This document shows, piece after piece, positions 7,287 through 11,905 of a stretch of 11,905 bases of DNA (position 1 is its first letter; every line of letters begins with the position of its first letter). The DNA lies in NCBI GenBank assembly GCA_964387645.1, contig CAYLYM010000121.1:1-11905 (forward strand). Direction: 5' to 3'. The position numbers and the translations under genes were made by a program. Under the pieces are notes generated by a model. The model saw only the letters and a program-made list of their open reading frames with translations. It searched no databases and was not told where the DNA came from. The stretch comes from CAYLYM01 sp964387645 (GTDB taxonomy: Bacteria; Calditrichota; Calditrichia; RBG-13-44-9).

Positions 7287-8459
7287 TCATTTTTTAAATG
7301 GCGTCCATTTTGCATCGCTTTTCGCACTTTCTAAAACTGTTTCGATAAAGAGCATTCCACGCAAACCATCTTCTACCTTGGGAAAATCCAGAGCCAGTTC
7401 ATCCGGTTCCTCGCCTAAAATTCGAGCCCGTACCGTATCTGCAAAGTTTACATAAATATTAGCAAACGCTTCAAGAAAAGCTTCAGGATGACCAGAAGGC
7501 AACCGAGTTGCACGCGCCGCAGCAGGGCTTTTCCGTGCTACATAATCATTTCCCCGCCGCCATACTTGAACCGGACCATCCAACTCTTTAACATAAAGAT
7601 AATTCGGATGTTCCTGGTGCCATTCAAGGCTCTTTTTATCACCATAAATCCAAATAGCCAGATTATTTTCTTCGCCGATTGAAATTTGGCTGGCATGCAA
7701 AACACCCTTTGCACCATTGTCAAATTTTACTAAACAATTACCATCATCATCAAGCTTTCGACCCGGAACAAATATGGTTAAATCAGCACAAATATGAGTC
7801 ATTTTTAAACCTGTAATATATTCTGCCAGATTTTCAGCATGTGTTCCAATATCACCCATACAACCTGCACCACCGCTTTGTTTGGGATCAGTTCGCCAAG
7901 AAGCCTGCATATTACCAGTCTGTTCCAGAGCCGTTGCCAACCAACCTTGAGGATATTGAACAACAATTTTTCGAATCTCACCTAATTCTCCACCACGGCA
8001 CAAATCTCTGGCCAATTTTACCATTGGGTAACCAGTGTAATTGTGCATTAATCCAAATATCAGACCAGTTTCATCAACTATTTTTTTCAATTCCTTCGCC
8101 TCTTCGCTATTAATAGTCATTGGCTTCTCGCATAATACATGAAATCCTGCCTTAAGAAAATCGCGTGCAATTGGAAAATGCCAATTATTAGGCGTCGTAA
8201 TCGAAACAAAATCAATCCTTTGATCCTCAGGTAGATTTTTTTCTTTCTCGATCATTTCTTCATAGTCCCGATAAACCCGCTTTGAATCTAAATTAAGTTC
8301 TTTCCCCATCTGAATGGATTCCTCCGGCACAATCGAAAAGGCCCCGGCAACCAATTCAATACCATAATCCAGGCTGGCCGCTTTACGGTGCACTTCACCA
8401 ATAAACGCGCCTGGTCCACCACCGACCATTCCATAACGCAATTTTCTGTTTAATTTCAT
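7287..8459 (-). CDS. Gfo/Idh/MocA-family oxidoreductase 2
   Basis: The 390-residue protein has an N-terminal Rossmann fold (YGMVGGGPGAFIG at 9-21; FVSITTPNNWHF at 84-95), the EKP catalytic motif at 111-113, and a C-terminal domain with MGDIGTHAENLAEY (201-214), where His 207 is the likely catalytic residue. The GGGPGAFIGEVHR start marks a branch distinct from oxidoreductase 1 (about 30 residues longer, different substrate-domain motif), so the two are not a recent duplication. No signal peptide is present; cytoplasmic NAD(P)-dependent oxidation or reduction of a sugar or inositol-like substrate is expected, the exact one unknown. The ATG at 8459 has GGAGGAAGAG a few nt upstream. It lies 164 nt after the sulfatase gene, with its own candidate promoter, and a hairpin follows its stop. 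Confidence 0.92.
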   Translation of the reverse strand: MKLNRKLRYGMVGGGPGAFIGEVHRKAASLDYGIELVAGAFSIVPEESIQMGKELNLDSKRVYRDYEEMIEKEKNLPEDQRIDFVSITTPNNWHFPIARDFLKAGFHVLCEKPMTINSEEAKELKKIVDETGLIFGLMHNYTGYPMVKLARDLCRGGELGEIRKIVVQYPQGWLATALEQTGNMQASWRTDPKQSGGAGCMGDIGTHAENLAEYITGLKMTHICADLTIFVPGRKLDDDGNCLVKFDNGAKGVLHASQISIGEENNLAIWIYGDKKSLEWHQEHPNYLYVKELDGPVQVWRRGNDYVARKSPAAARATRLPSGHPEAFLEAFANIYVNFADTVRARILGEEPDELALDFPKVEDGLRGMLFIETVLESAKSDAKWTPFKK

Positions 8460-8551
8460 AACTCTTCCTCCATTGATATTTTTATTAATTAGGGTATAAT
8501 GCAGAAATTTCGAAATAATACAATTCTTATGAAATTTATTGTAGTTTTATT

Positions 8552-8580
8552 AATATAACATGGTTATAAAATCTTTGCAA
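8552..8580 (-). promoter_or_regulatory. candidate extended -10 promoter of oxidoreductase 2
   Basis: On the minus strand, TTGCAA (8575-8580) and TATATT (8552-8557) are 17 nt apart, and TGT directly before the -10 gives an extended -10. The predicted start is near 8545, about 85 nt before the ATG. Box matches are 4/6 and 5/6. Confidence 0.4.
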
Positions 8581-8623
8581 TCCTTTTCCAATTAGTCTAT
8601 TAATTATTTATTAAATAAAACTG

Positions 8624-10117
8624 TTAATTTCTAACTGGCCCTCGTAAATTCATTGGTTTACCTTTATCGCGGCGTAAAGGTATGATCATACCTCCGGTGG
8701 CCTCTAACATATCAAACATTCGGTCTTTCAGCTTCTTTATCAAATCCTGATGTTCAGGACTATTTATCAGATTATTCATTTCTTCTGGATCTTTTTGCAA
8801 ATCATAAAATTCATCAATGTCCCAGATACCATGATAATGAATATATTTATAACGATCTGTGCGAATTCCATGAATAGTAGGCGTTTGCGGAAAATTACGT
8901 TCCCAATAGTATTCATACAAAATCGCATCTCTCCAGGGAATCTTTTTCCCCTCCAAAAGTGGTACAAATGACCTGCCATCCATATAATCAGGAGTCTCCA
9001 ACCCGGCTAAATCTAATATCGTCGGTGCTATATCTATATTCTGAATAAGTTCAATAACTTTTGTACCAGGCTTAATGATCTCTGGACAACGAGCTAACAA
9101 AGGTACACGAATGGACTCTTCGTACATATGCCTTTTATCAATCAATCCATGTTCACCAAAAGAAAATCCATTATCGCCCATGTAAAATACCATAGTCGAC
9201 TCCTCCAAACCTTTTTGCTCCAAAAAGTCCAGAATCCGGCCAATACTATCATCAATTCCTAATAAAGTTTCACAATATCTCCTGTAAAATGTGTCGAAAT
9301 CCATTTGTCCATGATACATAAAATCCACTCCATGCCAACTATTTCGTTGTTCTTTCACCCAGCGGGGCTTGTTCTTGTAATTTTCAGGCGTATTTGCCAT
9401 AGTACGTGGATATTCTAACTGAACATGTTCATATCTCCCTAAATGCCTTTTTGCCGGTTTGAACATGGCATGAACAGCTTTATGCGATAAATACAAGAAA
9501 AATGGCTTCTCTCGATCTTGCTCCAACCACTCAATAGCATAATCAGTCAACAAGTCCGTTATGTAACCTTCTCGTTTAACTTTTTTTCCATTTATATTCA
9601 GTATTGGATTATAATAAACGCCCTGGCCTTTAAAACTAATCCAATGATCAAATCCTGGTCGTGGATCATCTTTTTCGTGTCCCATATGCCATTTTCCAAT
9701 GAAAGCGGTTTCATACCCTGCTTTTTGTAGATATTGAGGAAAAAATATGGTTCCCTCTGGGACAGGAAAATTATTGTCGACAACCTTATGTCTATGAGCA
9801 TATTGACCAGTAAGTATGGTAGCCCGGCTGGGTGAACAAAGTGAAGTACTCACAAAAGCATTTTGAATATGCGCTCCTTCTCGTGCCAATCGATCCATAT
9901 TTGGTGTTTCTAAAAATGAAGGTTTGCCCATAAATCCCATAAAATCGTAGCGATGATCATCACTTAAAATAAAAATAATATTCCGGGGTTTTTTACCGGG
10001 TCTTTTCTGTAAGGGCTGAAATTTTTGTCCCATAGCTGTCACAATTGGAAAAGCCGTAGCAGCACCCAGGGTTTTTAAAAATTGACGCCGGTTAGGTTGG
10101 GTTTTCTGTTTTTTCAT
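8624..10117 (-). CDS. Tat-exported S1-family sulfatase
   Basis: From the preferred ATG at 10117 this is a 497-residue type I sulfatase. Residues 1-30 are a twin-arginine signal peptide (NRRQFLKTLGAATAFPIV), so it should be exported folded to the periplasm. CSPSRATILTG (94-104) is the sulfatase signature; Cys 94 would be converted to formylglycine, so a maturase encoded elsewhere is needed. Metal ligands are likely Asp 53, Asp 54, Asp 315 and Asn 316; Lys 142, His 144, His 216 and Lys 328 fit active-site positions of the family. It hydrolyses sulfate esters, in this setting probably on a sugar; the subfamily and position specificity cannot be read. The longer start at 10144 adds nine residues but lacks a ribosome binding site. 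It sits 62-89 nt after the glycosidase-like gene with no hairpin between, so the two are probably cotranscribed. Confidence 0.95.
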   Translation of the reverse strand: MKKQKTQPNRRQFLKTLGAATAFPIVTAMGQKFQPLQKRPGKKPRNIIFILSDDHRYDFMGFMGKPSFLETPNMDRLAREGAHIQNAFVSTSLCSPSRATILTGQYAHRHKVVDNNFPVPEGTIFFPQYLQKAGYETAFIGKWHMGHEKDDPRPGFDHWISFKGQGVYYNPILNINGKKVKREGYITDLLTDYAIEWLEQDREKPFFLYLSHKAVHAMFKPAKRHLGRYEHVQLEYPRTMANTPENYKNKPRWVKEQRNSWHGVDFMYHGQMDFDTFYRRYCETLLGIDDSIGRILDFLEQKGLEESTMVFYMGDNGFSFGEHGLIDKRHMYEESIRVPLLARCPEIIKPGTKVIELIQNIDIAPTILDLAGLETPDYMDGRSFVPLLEGKKIPWRDAILYEYYWERNFPQTPTIHGIRTDRYKYIHYHGIWDIDEFYDLQKDPEEMNNLINSPEHQDLIKKLKDRMFDMLEATGGMIIPLRRDKGKPMNLRGPVRN

Positions 10118-10120
10118 CTT

Positions 10121-10128
10121 TCTTCTCC
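10121..10128 (-). promoter_or_regulatory. ribosome binding site deciding the sulfatase start
   Basis: GGAGAAGA on the minus strand lies 3 nt before the ATG at 10117, with its GGAG core about 7 nt away. The alternative ATG at 10144 has no comparable site, and starting at 10117 gives a standard Tat n-region. Confidence 0.65.
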
Positions 10129-10206
10129 AACTTGTCTTTAACATTAGGTTAATACTCTATATCATTCGATAAAAAATGTAAATAACTTCGTTTCTCATTT
10201 CAGAAG

Positions 10207-11607
10207 CTATTTTTCGACCAGAACTAACCAGGTCTGTAAAGTGTCAGGTGCTGTCAGAGTGAGCAATTCTTCTTTAGAGTGTTTTTCAGCAGGTAAAAAC
10301 TCTGCTTTTTGCGGATCGAACCATCGCACCTTCCAATCCACATCAGGATTTTCTAATTTTAATACTACTTCACCACCTTTGGGGAAATAAAGTGCGTATA
10401 CCACTCCGGGTTGTGCCAGACAATAGGCTTCATTCTCCTCACGATTGGCGAGCAATTCAGGGTGAGGCGAGCAGGCAAAAATATTGAATTTATTTGTGAA
10501 GACTCGGGCGGCATGAATTGCCTTTTGAGAAAGTTCATTTAGCCCGGTGCCTCCAGTTGGACGATGAAAACGGGTACTGGCACAACCTGCCCAGATATTT
10601 TGCCACCAGCGATCTAATCCAATAAGTGGATTGTTTGGCCGTCTACCACTTCTGCGATGATAAACCTTTACATTTGTTAACGGTCTGGCACCCCCATATT
10701 CTTTAACAATTTCCCGGATCCATAAAGTATTATCATAATGTTTCTGTCCTTCCTGCCAGTTATTTTGAGAAATATCAAAAAAGGCAAATAAATCAGGACG
10801 CCTGTAAGTACGTTCGTGTTCCTCATCATGCAAATCATGGGCATCCCACATCTCTGTCAATAAAATTTTTATTCCTTTCTGGCTGGCTTTCTGATGTATA
10901 TATTCGGCCCAGAACCAGGCCCATTCTGCCGGCGCACGAGTTTCGTTGTCTAAGCAATACAACACATTACCATAATTGAAACTAATGCTTAATAATTTAT
11001 CCACAAAAAGCATCTGATATTGAAGCAACAAGGTATCATTATTAATACTGGGAACGGAAAAGAAAAATGGTTGCGGTTTTAGAGCCGGATGATACGGCCA
11101 CTCCGATACTAATCGAGTCGTCTCCTCCGAATAGTTCACATTATTAGAAGGATTAAAAGGATTGACTTCCCAATTATCCCGATAAAAATCAAAAGTTGCC
11201 CACATTTCTACCTGAACAATGATATCCCGTTTTTGGGCCTCTTTTAAACACTTTTCAAAGCGAAACCAGTATTCTGGATTGAATTCATTCAAATCATATT
11301 TCCCATTAGCTTTACGGGCGAATGGCCAAACATTACCACTATCCCGGCTCGACATGGTACAACGAATGTAATTTCCACCAATTTTTTTTAGAGTCTCCAA
11401 ATTCTTTATCATTAACTCAGGATGGTTAAAAAGATTATCTTCGTCTGAACCACCCAGAAGCAATATTGGTTTCCCTTTATAAGTAAAATAATAAGGATTT
11501 TTTTTATAAATAGATAATCTTTGTATATCGCCAGTTATTTTTACACAACTGAAGTAAAAAATGAAAAAAATGAAAAAAATTATTAGAAAAGTAGGTTTCT
11601 TCTTCAT
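10207..11607 (-). CDS. TIM-barrel glycosidase-like lipoprotein (DUF4038/GH140-like, uncertain)
   Basis: The 466-residue protein starts with a lipoprotein-like signal (MKKKP, a long Phe/Ile core, then FYFSC with Cys 21). The body resembles clan GH-A (beta/alpha)8 proteins of the DUF4038 / cellulase-like type: NPYYFTYKGKPILLLGG (37-53), LKKIGGNYIRCTM (73-85), a barrel strand RDIIVQVEMW (127-136), and a strand-4-like CLDNETRAP with Asn-Glu at 221-222. ILLTEMWD (248-255) holds another conserved-looking Glu at 252. The C-terminal part, about 395-464, looks like the small beta domain (collagen-binding-domain-2 type) that follows such barrels. Glycoside cleavage at the cell envelope is likely but not shown. 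No Glu is seen where a strand-7 nucleophile is expected (near NVKVYHRR, 312-319), so the active site may be unusual. It is the first gene of the probable sulfatase operon; its ribosome binding site is weak. Confidence 0.7.
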   Translation of the reverse strand: MKKKPTFLIIFFIFFIFYFSCVKITGDIQRLSIYKKNPYYFTYKGKPILLLGGSDEDNLFNHPELMIKNLETLKKIGGNYIRCTMSSRDSGNVWPFARKANGKYDLNEFNPEYWFRFEKCLKEAQKRDIIVQVEMWATFDFYRDNWEVNPFNPSNNVNYSEETTRLVSEWPYHPALKPQPFFFSVPSINNDTLLLQYQMLFVDKLLSISFNYGNVLYCLDNETRAPAEWAWFWAEYIHQKASQKGIKILLTEMWDAHDLHDEEHERTYRRPDLFAFFDISQNNWQEGQKHYDNTLWIREIVKEYGGARPLTNVKVYHRRSGRRPNNPLIGLDRWWQNIWAGCASTRFHRPTGGTGLNELSQKAIHAARVFTNKFNIFACSPHPELLANREENEAYCLAQPGVVYALYFPKGGEVVLKLENPDVDWKVRWFDPQKAEFLPAEKHSKEELLTLTAPDTLQTWLVLVEK

Positions 11608-11676
11608 TTAAAGTACTCTTTTGAATATATAATCAGATTTAACGCAAATTTCTCTACTCTATTCACCCTGCCTTAG

Positions 11677-11707
11677 CAGAATATTTAATACACAAAAACA
11701 GCCCATT
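11677..11707 (-). repeat. shared upstream motif block, copy B
   Basis: On the plus strand CAGAA, TAATACACAA (11686-11695) and CCCATT occur in the same order as at 2796-2827, with small indels between them. It lies directly downstream of the extended -10 box, that is in the initially transcribed region, where a bound regulator would block transcription. Confidence 0.35.
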
Positions 11708-11716
11708 ATTATATCA
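11708..11716 (-). promoter_or_regulatory. candidate extended -10 promoter of the glycosidase-like gene
   Basis: TGATATAAT on the minus strand is a perfect extended -10 element. Transcription would start near 11701, giving a leader of about 95 nt. No good -35 is seen at 16-18 nt, which extended -10 promoters can tolerate. Confidence 0.45.
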
Positions 11717-11905
11717 GGTAACCTCAGTTGAGCGAAAAAGTCGATAAATCAAAACATTCCAGGCCAGTCAAAAAAATTGAGAAATCTGTTTCGTATTCAT
11801 TATTGAATCTGTGAAATTATTAAAAAACAAGCTTAGGAACGCACTAGTATGAAAAACCAAAAATAAATTTATATCCATTATTTAATTTTAATTTAATAAA
11901 TAAAT

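Larger units (their letters stand above)
11608..11905. other. gene-free upstream region at the right edge
   Basis: No ORF of useful size on either strand. It holds the candidate promoter of the glycosidase-like gene at 11708-11716 and motif block copy B at 11677-11707. Beyond about 11720 I see nothing I can support. Confidence 0.6.

Noticed and set aside
8507..8516. ATTTCGAAAT palindrome before oxidoreductase 2
   Set aside because: It is short and low in complexity, not repeated in the other upstream regions, and has no link to a regulator.
10118..10144. Longer sulfatase start adding MLKTSWRRK
   Set aside because: It has no ribosome binding site, while the ATG at 10117 has a good one and gives a standard Tat signal peptide.
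10145..10206. Possible internal sulfatase promoter (TGATATAGA on the minus strand, with TTTACA upstream)
   Set aside because: The spacer is only about 15 nt and the gap to the preceding gene is short; cotranscription is simpler.

Overview
The window is AT-rich bacterial DNA with seven genes of ordinary size, all on the minus strand. They look like part of a carbohydrate (glycan) utilisation locus: an outer-membrane TonB-dependent receptor (cut by the left edge), a GntR/LacI-type sugar-responsive repressor, a DUF6807 (PmoA-like) lipoprotein, two Gfo/Idh/MocA dehydrogenases, a Tat-exported S1 sulfatase, and a TIM-barrel glycosidase-like lipoprotein. The receptor plus lipoproteins implies a Gram-negative cell. 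Its N-terminal carboxypeptidase-regulatory-like domain and the overall gene set fit the FCB group. Nearly every gene has a strong GGAGG-type ribosome binding site, and one promoter is a near-consensus sigma-70 type (TTGACA, 17 nt, TATACT). That argues against a typical Bacteroidota genome and is more compatible with lineages such as Calditrichota/KSB1. This placement is inference.

Layout in order of transcription, from high to low coordinates. The glycosidase-like lipoprotein (10207-11607) and sulfatase (8624-10117) lie close together behind a candidate extended -10 promoter and probably form one unit. Oxidoreductase 2 (7287-8459) follows with its own candidate promoter and is closed by a GC-rich hairpin at 7200-7232. 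Oxidoreductase 1 (6033-7109) starts at a TTG codon with a strong ribosome binding site. The DUF6807 lipoprotein (4831-5901) follows and ends at a second hairpin (4788-4815). About 0.5 kb of very AT-rich gene-free DNA comes next. Then comes a strong promoter whose -10 box lies inside a 17-bp palindrome, which drives the repressor (2988-4109). Last is the receptor (1-2677), behind a 310-nt leader region that contains a perfect 13-bp inverted repeat, a consensus Shine-Dalgarno site serving only a tiny ORF, and a chain of small ORFs reaching the receptor start codon.

Proposed joint role (inference): the receptor imports an oligosaccharide; the sulfatase and glycosidase-like lipoprotein trim it outside the cytoplasm; the two NAD(P)-dependent dehydrogenases oxidise released sugars in the cytoplasm; and the GntR/LacI protein senses a sugar and controls the locus. 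The substrate cannot be read from the sequence. No SusD partner is visible; if present it would lie beyond the left edge. I saw no RNA genes, mobile elements or CRISPR arrays. The most interesting points are the operator-promoter overlap, an 8-nt motif in front of three genes, the receptor leader region, and the non-standard active-site layout of the glycosidase-like protein.
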